A DNA stretch of 39,316 nt from SAR202 cluster bacterium. GTDB lineage: Bacteria > Chloroflexota > Dehalococcoidia > Lucifugimonadales > Lucifugimonadaceae. The translations under genes and the position numbers were made by a program. The stretch covers positions 1 through 39,316 of the forward strand of contig VGZT01000020.1 of assembly GCA_016872495.1 (NCBI GenBank). The letters run 5' to 3'. Shown in pieces: positions 8,555 through 16,774 of this stretch. Numbering within the stretch: position 1 is the first letter of the stretch; each line of letters begins with the position of its first letter. A model generated the notes under the pieces. That model searched no databases, had not been told where the DNA came from, and was given only the letters and a program-made list of their open reading frames with translations.

Positions 8555-9640
8555 TTACCTCAGCGGTGCCTTGATGCCCGTCTCAGCGCAGTAGGACTCG
8601 AACCAGTCGACTACCTCGCGGTGATAGGGGATCCCATCCCGGGAACGGCTGACGAACTCCTCGTGCTCAGACAGGCCCGGGTAGAGCACCCGTTCGAACC
8701 CCGGAGCGGGCGGACAGTTTGCGCACTCCTCGAGCATCCGGTCCATGTTCTTTTTGAACTCTTTGAGGTCGGTGAAGGCCTCGATCGAGTAAGCCGCAAA
8801 GAAGCTGCCGCCGGCGTGGTCGAGCAGGGGGCCGGGGCCCATACCCGACAGCTCGTTGCACCAGATCTCGTTCATCAGAGCGATGCCGTACGCCTTGTGC
8901 GAGCCGTTCTCGCGCGTGCCACCGAATGGCAACATGTAGTAAGTGCCGGCGGGCGGCGCAGGAACCTCCTCCATTATCGGCGTCCCGTCCTTCTTCGCGA
9001 TCCATCCCGGGTAGAGCGTGGCGCCGACGCGCCTGGCCAGTTCTATCTTGTTGCCCGCCACCTGGGTCGTAGCCACGTCAAGGAGATAGGGAGGCATCTT
9101 GCCCGCAGGCGCGGCCCAGGCAACCGGATTGGTGCCAAAGAGCGGCTTCGCGCCAAAGGTCGGTACCGTCTGGTGGCCGCCCCCGGCGGTCATCATGTGG
9201 CCGAGCATGTCGTGCTCGGTAGCCATGTACGCGTAGTAGCCGCAACCGGCCAGGTGACCGGTGTTCTTGAGCGAGACCGCGCCGACGCCATGCGCGCGCG
9301 CCTTCTCGATCGCCATGTTCATGCACCAGATGCCGACCTCGGTCCCCAGCGCAAAGTCGCCGTCGACGCGGGCCGTCGTGCTGGTCTCCTTGAGGATCTT
9401 CGGCTTCGGACGCGGGTTCAGCTCCTTGCTGGCGTACTGCCGCACGTACCTGCGAAGCCCGTTCGATACCCCGTGCGACTCGACGCCCCGCAGGTCGTTC
9501 GTGATCAGGACCTCCGCGCTGTCCTTCGCCCCCCTGGCGCTGACTCCAGAGTGACGGAGGATCGCCTCGGTAGCCGCGCGTACCCGCTCCTGCTGCACGT
9601 AAACACGGTCCTTTTCGGGGACATGGAATCGCTCGAGCAT
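8555..9640 (-). CDS. Ldh-family NAD(P)-dependent oxidoreductase (malate/L-lactate dehydrogenase type 2)
   Basis: This 361-residue protein belongs to the LDH2/MDH2 family (malate, L-sulfolactate and ureidoglycolate dehydrogenases), which is unrelated to classical lactate dehydrogenase. Signatures are LRGVESHGVSNGLRRYV (substrate-binding Arg51, His56), KNTGHLAGCGYYAYMA (His129), a glycine-rich TFGAKPLFGTNPVAWA and LLDVATTQVAGNKIELA. The start is ATG 9640 with GAGAGG seven bases upstream, placed between it and the preceding stop 15 bp away, so it is in an operon with the D-2-hydroxyacid dehydrogenase. Members oxidise L- or S-2-hydroxy acids to 2-oxo acids. Pairing with a D-specific enzyme suggests that both stereoisomers are handled. 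The exact substrate is unknown. Confidence 0.87.
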   Translation of the reverse strand: MLERFHVPEKDRVYVQQERVRAATEAILRHSGVSARGAKDSAEVLITNDLRGVESHGVSNGLRRYVRQYASKELNPRPKPKILKETSTTARVDGDFALGTEVGIWCMNMAIEKARAHGVGAVSLKNTGHLAGCGYYAYMATEHDMLGHMMTAGGGHQTVPTFGAKPLFGTNPVAWAAPAGKMPPYLLDVATTQVAGNKIELARRVGATLYPGWIAKKDGTPIMEEVPAPPAGTYYMLPFGGTRENGSHKAYGIALMNEIWCNELSGMGPGPLLDHAGGSFFAAYSIEAFTDLKEFKKNMDRMLEECANCPPAPGFERVLYPGLSEHEEFVSRSRDGIPYHREVVDWFESYCAETGIKAPLR

Positions 9641-9655
9641 CTGATTACCTCTCAG

Positions 9656-10615
9656 TTAGTTCACAACGTTCTGCGGCTTGCCGTCGAGAAACGCAAGCAC
9701 ATTTTCAACCACTCCCTGGTTCAGCAGCTCCAACCCCTCTGGCGTCATATCGGCGACATGGGCCGTCAGGACGACCTGTTCGCAGCTGGCGATGGCCGCG
9801 CCTTTCGGCAGCGGCTCTTCTTCGAACACGTCCAGCCCGGCGCCCATCAGGTGGCCGGAGTTGAGGGCATCTACCAGCGCGGGCTCATCGACGATCGGGC
9901 CTCGCCCGGTGTTGACGAGCACAGCCCCCCGCTTCATCCGATTCAGCTGTGCGCGCCCTATGAGACGTCGGCTCTTTTCGGACAGCGGCAGGTGAATCGA
10001 AACGACGTCCGAGGTCGACAGCAGCTGGTCCAGTGAAACGAACTCGATCCCAAGCTTCTGTGCCCGCTCCGGACTCGGATTGAACGTCCAGTGGACGACC
10101 TTCATTCCGATCCCCCGGCATAGCTTCGACATGTGCTGAGCGATCGGTCCCGCTCCAATGATTCCGGCCGTCTTCCCCTGTAACAGGAGCATGTCCTTCT
10201 TGACCCAGTTGCCGGCCCTCAACTGATCCGTGGACCAGGTGGCTCGCTTGGCAACCGCGAACATCAGGCCAAAGGCGTGCTCGGCCACCACGGGGGCCGT
10301 CCGGCCCGGCAAGTTGGAGACAGGGATCCCACGTTTCCTCGCGAAGGCAAGGTCGACCGCGTCGGTACCGATTCCGCACACCGTGATGAACCTGAGGTCT
10401 GGGAGGCGAGCGATCACGGACTCAGGCCACTTGACGTAGCTGCGCGAGTTGATCAACGCGACCGCCCCGGCGGCACGTTTGATCTGTTCTTCGACGTTTG
10501 GAACCCGGTCTTTGAAGAGGCGCACCTCTGCGCGCTGTTCGAGTTTCTTGATCCACGGCGAACCCTGGCACTGGACCGGGTCGTCCGACGGAATTACTAC
10601 GATTGGCTTGGTCAA
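9656..10615 (-). CDS. D-isomer-specific 2-hydroxyacid dehydrogenase
   Basis: This 319-residue protein has the standard two-domain fold: a split substrate-binding domain and a Rossmann NAD domain. The NAD motif is GIIGAGPIAQ (151-160), with the last glycine of G-x-G-x-x-G replaced by alanine. Catalytic residues are Arg238 in NTGRGPIVDE, the glutamates of DVFEEEPLP (265-267) and His286 in LTAHVADMTPEG. The aspartate-free FNPSPE end of strand 2 may favour NADP, which is inference. The start is TTG 10615, with AGGAG nine bases upstream; no ATG fits. It sits 21 bp after the enolase-superfamily gene and 15 bp before the Ldh-type gene. It likely oxidises a D-2-hydroxy acid or reduces its 2-oxo acid. 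Confidence 0.9.
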   Translation of the reverse strand: MTKPIVVIPSDDPVQCQGSPWIKKLEQRAEVRLFKDRVPNVEEQIKRAAGAVALINSRSYVKWPESVIARLPDLRFITVCGIGTDAVDLAFARKRGIPVSNLPGRTAPVVAEHAFGLMFAVAKRATWSTDQLRAGNWVKKDMLLLQGKTAGIIGAGPIAQHMSKLCRGIGMKVVHWTFNPSPERAQKLGIEFVSLDQLLSTSDVVSIHLPLSEKSRRLIGRAQLNRMKRGAVLVNTGRGPIVDEPALVDALNSGHLMGAGLDVFEEEPLPKGAAIASCEQVVLTAHVADMTPEGLELLNQGVVENVLAFLDGKPQNVVN

Positions 10616-10636
10616 TGAAATCTACTCCTGGCCCGC

Positions 10637-11776
10637 CTAAAGCACGGCAACGCGCACCTTCTCGAAATACGCCCGATCCCACTCCGCTCCCCATCCGGGC
10701 CCTCCGGGTGGGGAGATCTGCCCCTGCACCGGGACTGCAGGGTTGAGCAGCCCGATCGCCTTGCCTTCTTCGTCCCGCGTCCCGCCCGGGAAGTACTCGT
10801 AGTAGCTCGTATTGGCGATCGAGCACACCACGTGGGCATGGACGATTCCAAAGAGCCCGCCCGGTCCGTTGAACTCAATATTCGTTCCGTGCAGCTCTGC
10901 AAGGTGGGACAGTTTAAGCGCGGGCGTGAGCCCGTGACGCGCGTTCGCCCGCAACAGGTCGGTGGTTCCCGAGATCAGCCACTGCGCTGAAAGGTCGACG
11001 TCGTTCATCAACGTCTCAGCGCTCAGTACGGGGATGTCGAGCCGGCGGCACAGCTCGGCGAGCCTTTCCTGGTGCCGGTCGGGGAGCGGCTCCTCGAACC
11101 ATCGATAGTCGAGGCGCTCGAGCGCCTGTCCCAGGTCAGCGGCTTCGGCGAACGAGTAGTCGCAGCCCGCTGCGTCGTGCATCAGGTCGATAGCGTCCCC
11201 GACCGCGCTGCGCACTGCTTCACACCAGCTGGCGTTCTCGCGCCCGGACCGGTGGAAGTGGTCCTTGATCGCCGGGAACCCTGCCGCGATCGCGGCCCGC
11301 GTGTCCGCGATCACCGCCTCGATCGAGTCGCCGCGGATGTTGTAGTAGGCGGGGGCGGCGTCCCGTACCCGGCCGACCAGGACGGAAACCGGAAGGCCGG
11401 CCGCTTTCCCGGCGATGTCCCAGAGACAGTTGTCGAACGCGCCAAACCAGCCCAGGCCTGTGAACATGTGCCTGGTTGCCCTGCGCAGCCGGGCATAAAG
11501 CCGTTCGCGATCGAACGGGTCCTCACCGATGACAAGCAGGCGAAGTTGCTCGAGGTCGTCGACCGCCAGCGCCGTGTACCGGACATCACCGACGGTGCAC
11601 ATCCCTTCGATGCCCTCGTCGGTCGAAACGTGCATGACGTGGCGCTCGGCCCTTCCGCCGTCGGCCGGTCGTTGCCGCCACCTTCGATTGGCAGACGGGC
11701 CATCCTCGACCAGCCGGAAGCGCCGCGTGACAGCCGGGACCTCAAAGACGGAAACCTGGACGGCGGTTATTCGCAC
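10637..11776 (-). CDS. Divergent enolase-superfamily protein lacking the usual His/Asp dyad
   Basis: The protein has 379 residues if it starts at GTG 11776, which gives VRITAVQVSVFEVP aligned with both paralogues and has AGGA nine bases upstream. A TTG at 11806 would add ten residues. Barrel signatures are CLWDIAGKAAGLPV, AIKDHFH (Lys171, His173), LMHDAAG (Asp201), RWFEEPLP (Glu228) and LSAET (Glu254). So the lysine face and three metal ligands are present. The usual D-x-x-R-x-G-G is L-R-A-N-A-R-H-G, and the barrel histidine is Asn in IEFNGPGG. The second-face general base is therefore lost or altered. A dehydratase or epimerase using only the Lys/His face is possible. It is first of four minus-strand genes ending at 6688. 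Confidence 0.85.
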   Translation of the reverse strand: MRITAVQVSVFEVPAVTRRFRLVEDGPSANRRWRQRPADGGRAERHVMHVSTDEGIEGMCTVGDVRYTALAVDDLEQLRLLVIGEDPFDRERLYARLRRATRHMFTGLGWFGAFDNCLWDIAGKAAGLPVSVLVGRVRDAAPAYYNIRGDSIEAVIADTRAAIAAGFPAIKDHFHRSGRENASWCEAVRSAVGDAIDLMHDAAGCDYSFAEAADLGQALERLDYRWFEEPLPDRHQERLAELCRRLDIPVLSAETLMNDVDLSAQWLISGTTDLLRANARHGLTPALKLSHLAELHGTNIEFNGPGGLFGIVHAHVVCSIANTSYYEYFPGGTRDEEGKAIGLLNPAVPVQGQISPPGGPGWGAEWDRAYFEKVRVAVL

Positions 11777-12098
11777 TTGAATGGGTCCTGCCGGATCAAC
11801 ATCCAAAGCTCAAGCTTTCCAGATACCAGGCGTACGGGAGCGTTTGACCGGCGCCCGAGCCGCCTGCGGGTCGAAGCGCCAGACAAGGCCAGGCAGGCCG
11901 GCCAACCAGCTGCGGCCGTGCTGGCCAGGGACCCGTTCGACCTGGCGCACGCAATTCTCATGCGGTCGGATCACGGTTTCGATCGCGTCAAGCAGCGTCT
12001 CCGATGCATCTGATCGGTCGACGCCATACTACCGCCCGGTCCATGCCCGGGCCGCCCGCATGCCGAGAGCAGTGAGAGAATGCTTGCGAGGTGAAGTT
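11777..12098. other. Divergent intergenic region between enolase-superfamily and pirin genes
   Basis: This region should hold promoters for the minus-strand catabolic run and the plus-strand pirin gene, but I see no clear promoter boxes. On the minus strand a frame at about 11810-12030 stays open with a protein-like composition (DAIETVIRPHENCV, SWLAGLPGLVWRFDP) yet has no start codon before a GTG that would leave only ~47 residues. It may be a fragment of a lost gene; I do not recognise it. Confidence 0.35.
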
Positions 12099-13064
12099 GT
12101 GCCAGCTGTAATGCCACGGGACGTGCTCGTACTCCCGCGCATTCCAAGGCCAGACCGAGCGACCACCAGATTTCGCGCGGTTGAGGGCGTGATCGACGCC
12201 CCGACCACGATCGAAGGCGAGGGGTTCCAGGTACGGCGGCCATTTCCGAACCGCGACTTCCGCGGCGCCGACCCGTTCCTCTTGCTCGATCACTGGGGAG
12301 CGGTCGAATATGCGCCCGGGGAGGCCAGGGGCGCGCCCTGGCACCCTCATCGAGGTTTTGAGACCGTCACCTACGTCATGGATGGCGCGCTTCGGCACCG
12401 CGACTCCCTGGGCGGCGGCGGGGTCATTTCCGACGGTTCGACGCAGTGGATGACCGCCGGGGCAGGCATCCTGCACGACGAGCTTCCCACCGAAGAGATC
12501 GTCATGAAGGGCGGAACCTTCCACGCCGTCCAGCTCTGGGTAAATCTGCCGAGGAAGCTGAAGTGGACGCCGCCGCGCTATCAGGACGTGTCCCCTGGCA
12601 AGCTCGAGCTGCTGGCGTCCCACGATGGCGGAGCCTGGCTGCGCTTGATCGCAGGCGACCTGGGCGGTTTCAAGGGTCCGGGCGTGACCTGGACGCCGAT
12701 CGCCTACGCTCACGCTACGCTGACGCCGGGTGCGCGACTCGAGCTCGGTTGGCGGCAGGACTTCAGCGCACTCGCTTACGTGCTCTCTGGGCGCGGCACC
12801 GCGGGCGAATCCGACCGGCCGATCCGGGAGGGCCAACTGGCCGTGTTCGGGTCTGGCGACGCCCTGTCCGTCGCAGCGTCAGCACAGCAGGACATTAAGA
12901 CCCCGAACCTCGAGGTGTTGTTGCTGGGCGGCCTGCCTATCGGGGAGCCCACCGTGTTCTATGGGCCCTTCGTCATGAATACCCATGACGAGATCGTCCA
13001 GGCGATCGCAGATTACCGGGCCGGCAAGATGGGCGTGATCCCCGCAACTACGATCGGGAACTAG
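12099..13064 (+). CDS. Pirin family protein
   Basis: This 321-residue bicupin of the pirin family starts at GTG 12099, five bases after GAGGTG. The ATG at 12111 is the alternative; an open frame reaches back to 11781, but that part has no family similarity. The N-terminal cupin carries the pirin metal site: His82 and His84 in PWHPHRGFETVTYV, then His126 and Glu128 in MTAGAGILHDE. The C-terminal half has the second pirin domain, LEVLLLGGLPIGEP then FYGPFVMNT, ending in GVIP. Bacterial pirins have been reported as quercetin 2,3-dioxygenases or as modulators of central metabolism enzymes; the sequence does not decide between these. It stands between the two enolase/ThDP gene groups. Confidence 0.92.
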   Translation: MPAVMPRDVLVLPRIPRPDRATTRFRAVEGVIDAPTTIEGEGFQVRRPFPNRDFRGADPFLLLDHWGAVEYAPGEARGAPWHPHRGFETVTYVMDGALRHRDSLGGGGVISDGSTQWMTAGAGILHDELPTEEIVMKGGTFHAVQLWVNLPRKLKWTPPRYQDVSPGKLELLASHDGGAWLRLIAGDLGGFKGPGVTWTPIAYAHATLTPGARLELGWRQDFSALAYVLSGRGTAGESDRPIREGQLAVFGSGDALSVAASAQQDIKTPNLEVLLLGGLPIGEPTVFYGPFVMNTHDEIVQAIADYRAGKMGVIPATTIGN

Positions 13065-13067
13065 ACG

Positions 13068-13590
13068 CGACCGGGATTTCCTCAGGCACCTCAAACCAAT
13101 CGTCGCCCCGACGCACAGCGTCGACCACATCCTGTCACAGCCAGCCGTCGCGCAACGTCTGGTAGCCGGAGTACCCGCCGCCCCGGATATCCGCAACGAA
13201 CTCGCGGGCAAGCCGGGTCCAGGCCGCTGCGTGTCGTCCTTGATCGCCGGCCGGCCCTGGTTGATGTGGGTCGGGACCGGGACCGTTTCTGAATCGCCAC
13301 CCTTCCGGTCCTTCAATTGGAGAGGGCCCTGGGCGCAGGAGCCCGCGCGGTGGATGGAGCCTTACGAGCCGTGGAACGAGACGCGGTCAGATTCGAAGCG
13401 CGGTAGCAACCCGCCGTGGCGGAAGAGGGCGGTTGCCGGTCGCGCTCCCGCCCTGTCGCCGGGCCGCGCGCGGTGCGCGAACACCGTGCAGGACCACTCT
13501 GAGCCCAGCGCGCGCCATTCGAAGGCGCCGAGGTCGGCCGGCGTGGGGGCAAGCCTCTCCCGTTCGCGAAAGTCAGGCACGCCTCCGATT
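13068..13590 (-). pseudogene. Remnant of a Gfo/Idh/MocA-family oxidoreductase C-terminal domain
   Basis: Minus-strand pieces resemble the substrate domain of Gfo/Idh/MocA dehydrogenases. In one frame: VPDFRERERLAPTPADLGAF, then FRHGGLLPRFESDRVSFHGS. A TAA at 13362-13364 falls where G-S-E-G-S-I would continue, and the same frame resumes with AQGPLQLKDRKGGD. A frameshift near 13215 follows. The end, AWTRLAREFVADIRGGGY then DGWL, is cut by a TGA at 13135-13137 before QDVVDAVRRGD. The Rossmann domain is absent. Three independent disruptions make it dead. The family call is by motif resemblance. It is antisense to the neighbouring intact genes. Confidence 0.6.
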
Positions 13591-13686
13591 GGCCGGGTGG
13601 CAATCGCGGACGCAGCGTCGGCACCGTATAGTGTCCGGGTTCCGCGCGACGTCGACGCATGGCATCGAGAAAAAGGGCAGCACTGA

Positions 13687-14877
13687 ATGAAGATCACCGA
13701 CCTCAAATGCGCAATCATCGGCGACTTTCCCGTTGTCCGGATCCTGACCGACGAAGGCATCGAGGGACTCGGGCAGGGTGAGTATCCGAAGCCGTACCTC
13801 AAGCCGCACGTGATGTTCTACAAGGACCTGATCATTGGCGAGGATCCGACCGACGTCGAGCGCGTCATGACCCGCATCCGACGAGTCGGCGCATTCAAGC
13901 CGTGGGGCACCGCCGTGAGCGCCATTGAGGTCGCGCTGTGGGATATCGCCGGCAAGGCGGCCGGCCTCCCCGTGTACAAGCTGCTCGGAGGCAAGGTCCG
14001 CGACCGGGTGCGCGTCTACAACGGCGCGGTACGGTTCCCGCTCAAGGGGCACACCCCCCAGCACTACGCCGAAAACATGCAACGCATGAAGGAGTCCAAA
14101 GAGGGCTTCACGATCATCAAGCAGGGCATCGCTTTCCACGGGACGATGGCCGACTCCATGCCCGGCCTCTACTACGGGGACCCGCCAGGTGGCCCGCGCG
14201 CCACGCAGGGCGGCCTGTTCACCGAGAAGGGCTTCAAGCACACGATGGCGTGTATTGAGGCGATGAAGGAGGTGCTAGGGGACGAGATCGGCCTCGCCCT
14301 CGACTGCGGCCCGGGCTTCACCGTCATCGATGCGATCCGGCTGGCCAAGGCGGTCGAGCCGATGAACATCATGTGGCTGGAAGACATGATCACGGGCGAT
14401 TACACGCCGTACGTGCTCGCCCAGCTCTACCGGGACGTCACCAATGCGTCGTCGACCCCGATCCACACCGGTGAGCAGATCTACCTCAGGCAGAACTTCA
14501 AAGACCTGATCGAGACCCAGGCGGTGCGCGTGATCGGGCCCGACCCGCTGGACGTGGGCGGGATCGCCGAATTGAAGTGGATCGCCGAATACGCCGACCT
14601 GCACGGCATCCAGATGGCGCCGCACGGTACGGCCGACGGATTGATCGGCCTCGCCGCCCTGGTCCATGTCTCGGCGACGCTCCCGCGCAACTACATTGCG
14701 TTCGAGTACCCGGTCGGCAAGCCCGACTGGTGGTATGACATCATCGACGGCCTGCCCGACCCGATCGTGAAGGACGGGTTCATCGACGTCTGGGACACGC
14801 CGGGCCTGGGCGTGAAGTTCAACGTGCCGGCAGCCAGGAAGTACCTCAAGGACGGCGACAAGGACTTCTTCAACTAG
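13687..14877 (+). CDS. Enolase-superfamily enzyme, probable sugar-acid dehydratase (galactonate-dehydratase-like)
   Basis: This 396-residue protein begins MKITDLKCAI, with a GGG-containing weak ribosome site. The capping domain (TDEGIEGLGQGEY) leads into a barrel with VALWDIAGKAAGLPVYKLLG. Predicted residues are Lys145 in TIIKQG, Asp206 in ALDCGPG, Glu232 in WLEDM, Glu263 in HTGEQ, an aspartate in GPDPLDVGG (286 or 289) and His313 in APHGTADG. The E-x-x-x-HTGEQ and M-A-P-H arrangement is typical of the D-galactonate/mannonate-dehydratase-like groups. These remove water from aldonic acids to give 2-keto-3-deoxy acids. A ~30-residue insertion (~150-180, LYYGDPPGGPRATQGG) lies after the barrel lysine. 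It is followed after 43 bp by a ThDP enzyme gene, a likely operon partner. Confidence 0.88.
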   Translation: MKITDLKCAIIGDFPVVRILTDEGIEGLGQGEYPKPYLKPHVMFYKDLIIGEDPTDVERVMTRIRRVGAFKPWGTAVSAIEVALWDIAGKAAGLPVYKLLGGKVRDRVRVYNGAVRFPLKGHTPQHYAENMQRMKESKEGFTIIKQGIAFHGTMADSMPGLYYGDPPGGPRATQGGLFTEKGFKHTMACIEAMKEVLGDEIGLALDCGPGFTVIDAIRLAKAVEPMNIMWLEDMITGDYTPYVLAQLYRDVTNASSTPIHTGEQIYLRQNFKDLIETQAVRVIGPDPLDVGGIAELKWIAEYADLHGIQMAPHGTADGLIGLAALVHVSATLPRNYIAFEYPVGKPDWWYDIIDGLPDPIVKDGFIDVWDTPGLGVKFNVPAARKYLKDGDKDFFN

Positions 14878-14920
14878 ACGAAGACTGATCGAAGAGTCAC
14901 GCGGGGAGACGGAGGCGTTC

Positions 14921-16570
14921 TTGAAGGGACTTGATTTCGTAGCGCAAATCCTGAAGCAGGAAGGCGTCACGTGGCTGGCGTGCTTTCCGGCGAACCAGTT
15001 GATTGAGGCGGCGGCCAGGCAGTCGATACGACCGATCATCTTCCGCACCGAGCGAGCCGGGCTGCACGCGGCCGATGGCTATTCGCGGCTCATGGACGGC
15101 AAGCAGTTCGGGGTCTTCTGCATGCAGCGGGGTCCCGGCGCGGAGAACTCGTTCGGAGGGGTCGCCCAGGCGTGGGGCGACGCGGTGCCGATCCTGGTGC
15201 TGGCCGACGCCGACGTGACCGAGCGCTTCGGAGTTGAGCCAAGATTCAGCGCGACGAAAAACTTCCAGCACATCACGAAGTACGCGGAGGCGATCATCCG
15301 GCCGGACCGGATTGCGCCGACATTCCGGCGTGCCTTCCACGAGCTTCGATCGGGACGTCCCGGGCCCGTGTTGCTGGAGCTGCCACGGGACGTGATGGCG
15401 GCCGAGGTGCCGGCCCACGCCTCCCGCTACTTTTCGCCGAAGGTAGCGCGGCCGACCGCCGCACGGTCCGATATCAAGGACGCAGTGAAGGCGCTGCTGG
15501 GCGCCCAGCGTCCGGTGATCTCGGCGGGGCAGGGCGTCTTCTACTCGGACGCCTGCGCCGAGCTGAAAGAGTTTGTTGAGCTCACCGGGATCCCCGTAAT
15601 GACCACGATGCCCGGCAAGAGCGCCATCGACGAACGGCACCCGCTTTCGCTCGGCTCGGCGAACCGGACCGCGCCGCTCCCCGTGTGGGAGTGGCTGAAG
15701 CAATCGGATGTCCTCTTTGCCGTCGGTTCCAGCATGACCAGGACCGGTTATGGCATCGAAGTGCCGGACGGAAAGATCATCATCCACAACACGCTTTCGC
15801 CGTCGGACATCAACAAGGACTACAACGTCGACATCGGGCTGCCCGGTGACGCAAAGCTGGTGCTGCGGGCCGCGATCGAGGAAGTGAAGGCGGCGAAGGG
15901 CGACAAGCCGGTGGATTCGTCGAAGACGAGGGCCCAGATCGCCGAGATCCGGAAGAAGTGGTTGCAGGAGTGGACGCCGAAGCTGAGCTCGGGCGAGGTA
16001 CCGATCAATCCGTATCGGGTGGTGCGCGATCTCGACGCCACCCTGAACCGCGAGAAGAGTATCGTCACCCACGATGCCGGGCACCCGCGGGACCAGATGA
16101 TGCCCTTCTACACGGCCACCAGCCCGCACAGCTACATCGGCTGGGGCAAGACGACCCACCTCGGGTACGGCATCGGCCTGATGATCGGCGCCAAGCTGGC
16201 AATGCCTGACCGGTTCTGTATGAACTTCATGGGGGATGCGGCCTTCGGCCAGGCGGGACTGGACATAGAGACCGCCGTCCGGGCCGGGACGCCGATCACG
16301 ACCGTCGTCATCAACAACGAGGGCATGGGCGGGTACCCCCAGGGAATGCCCACGGCGTTCGAGCTCTACGGGGCCTCGTCGCTCAGCGGCGACTACGCGA
16401 AGATCGCCGAGGGACTGGGGGCGACGGGCATCAAGGTCGAGAAGCCCGACGGCATAATTCCCGCGATCAAGCAGGCGCAGAAGTTGAATGCCGACGGCAA
16501 GACCTGCCTGATCGAGGTGCGGACTGGCATGGAGAACCGCATGTCGATCTACGGCAAGGACGACCACTAA
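14921..16570 (+). CDS. Thiamine-diphosphate-dependent enzyme (acetolactate synthase-like)
   Basis: The protein has 549 residues from TTG 14921, five bases after GGAGG at 14911-14915; no ATG is in position. The PYR domain carries FRTERAGLHAADGYSR, with Glu44 as the ThDP-activating glutamate, then CMQRGPGAENSFGGVAQAW. The central domain (ISAGQGVFYSDACAEL) has a degenerate nucleotide fold. The PP domain has the ThDP motif GDA (438-440) to NN (465-466). The family includes acetolactate synthase, glyoxylate carboligase, sulfoacetaldehyde acetyltransferase and 2-oxo-acid decarboxylases; I cannot choose between them. Its operon with the dehydratase-like gene suggests that it acts on a 2-oxo acid produced there. 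A long antisense frame covers this gene but is a shadow. Confidence 0.88.
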   Translation: MKGLDFVAQILKQEGVTWLACFPANQLIEAAARQSIRPIIFRTERAGLHAADGYSRLMDGKQFGVFCMQRGPGAENSFGGVAQAWGDAVPILVLADADVTERFGVEPRFSATKNFQHITKYAEAIIRPDRIAPTFRRAFHELRSGRPGPVLLELPRDVMAAEVPAHASRYFSPKVARPTAARSDIKDAVKALLGAQRPVISAGQGVFYSDACAELKEFVELTGIPVMTTMPGKSAIDERHPLSLGSANRTAPLPVWEWLKQSDVLFAVGSSMTRTGYGIEVPDGKIIIHNTLSPSDINKDYNVDIGLPGDAKLVLRAAIEEVKAAKGDKPVDSSKTRAQIAEIRKKWLQEWTPKLSSGEVPINPYRVVRDLDATLNREKSIVTHDAGHPRDQMMPFYTATSPHSYIGWGKTTHLGYGIGLMIGAKLAMPDRFCMNFMGDAAFGQAGLDIETAVRAGTPITTVVINNEGMGGYPQGMPTAFELYGASSLSGDYAKIAEGLGATGIKVEKPDGIIPAIKQAQKLNADGKTCLIEVRTGMENRMSIYGKDDH

Positions 16571-16774
16571 TCGGGGCCCGAGGGGGTTATCCTGAAGGCC
16601 GCCTCCGGCCGCTCATTCCCCCGGTCCACTACGCGGCATTTCTGAAATAGCGTCGCCGATCTTCACCTTCGCCGAGGACGCCTTGCCGTGAAGTTCTTCG
16701 CGTCCAGAAAGGCCGTGGAGCTTCGTCCAAAGGTGGTGAAGCTGTCCTGACCGGCCGGCGGGCTCTTGGAGCCG

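Noticed and set aside
8688-8700. tRNA T-arm-like GTTCGAACCC
   Set aside because: It lies inside the conserved Ldh-type gene and no cloverleaf or anticodon arm can be built around it.
13135-13137. TGA in the Gfo/Idh/MocA remnant as possible selenocysteine
   Set aside because: It does not replace a catalytic cysteine, and the same remnant has a TAA and a frameshift, so it is simply decayed.
14897-16567. 556-codon minus-strand open frame opposite the ThDP gene
   Set aside because: It is fully antisense to a gene with clear ThDP motifs and is rich in Arg, His, Asp and Val, as expected of a GC-rich shadow.
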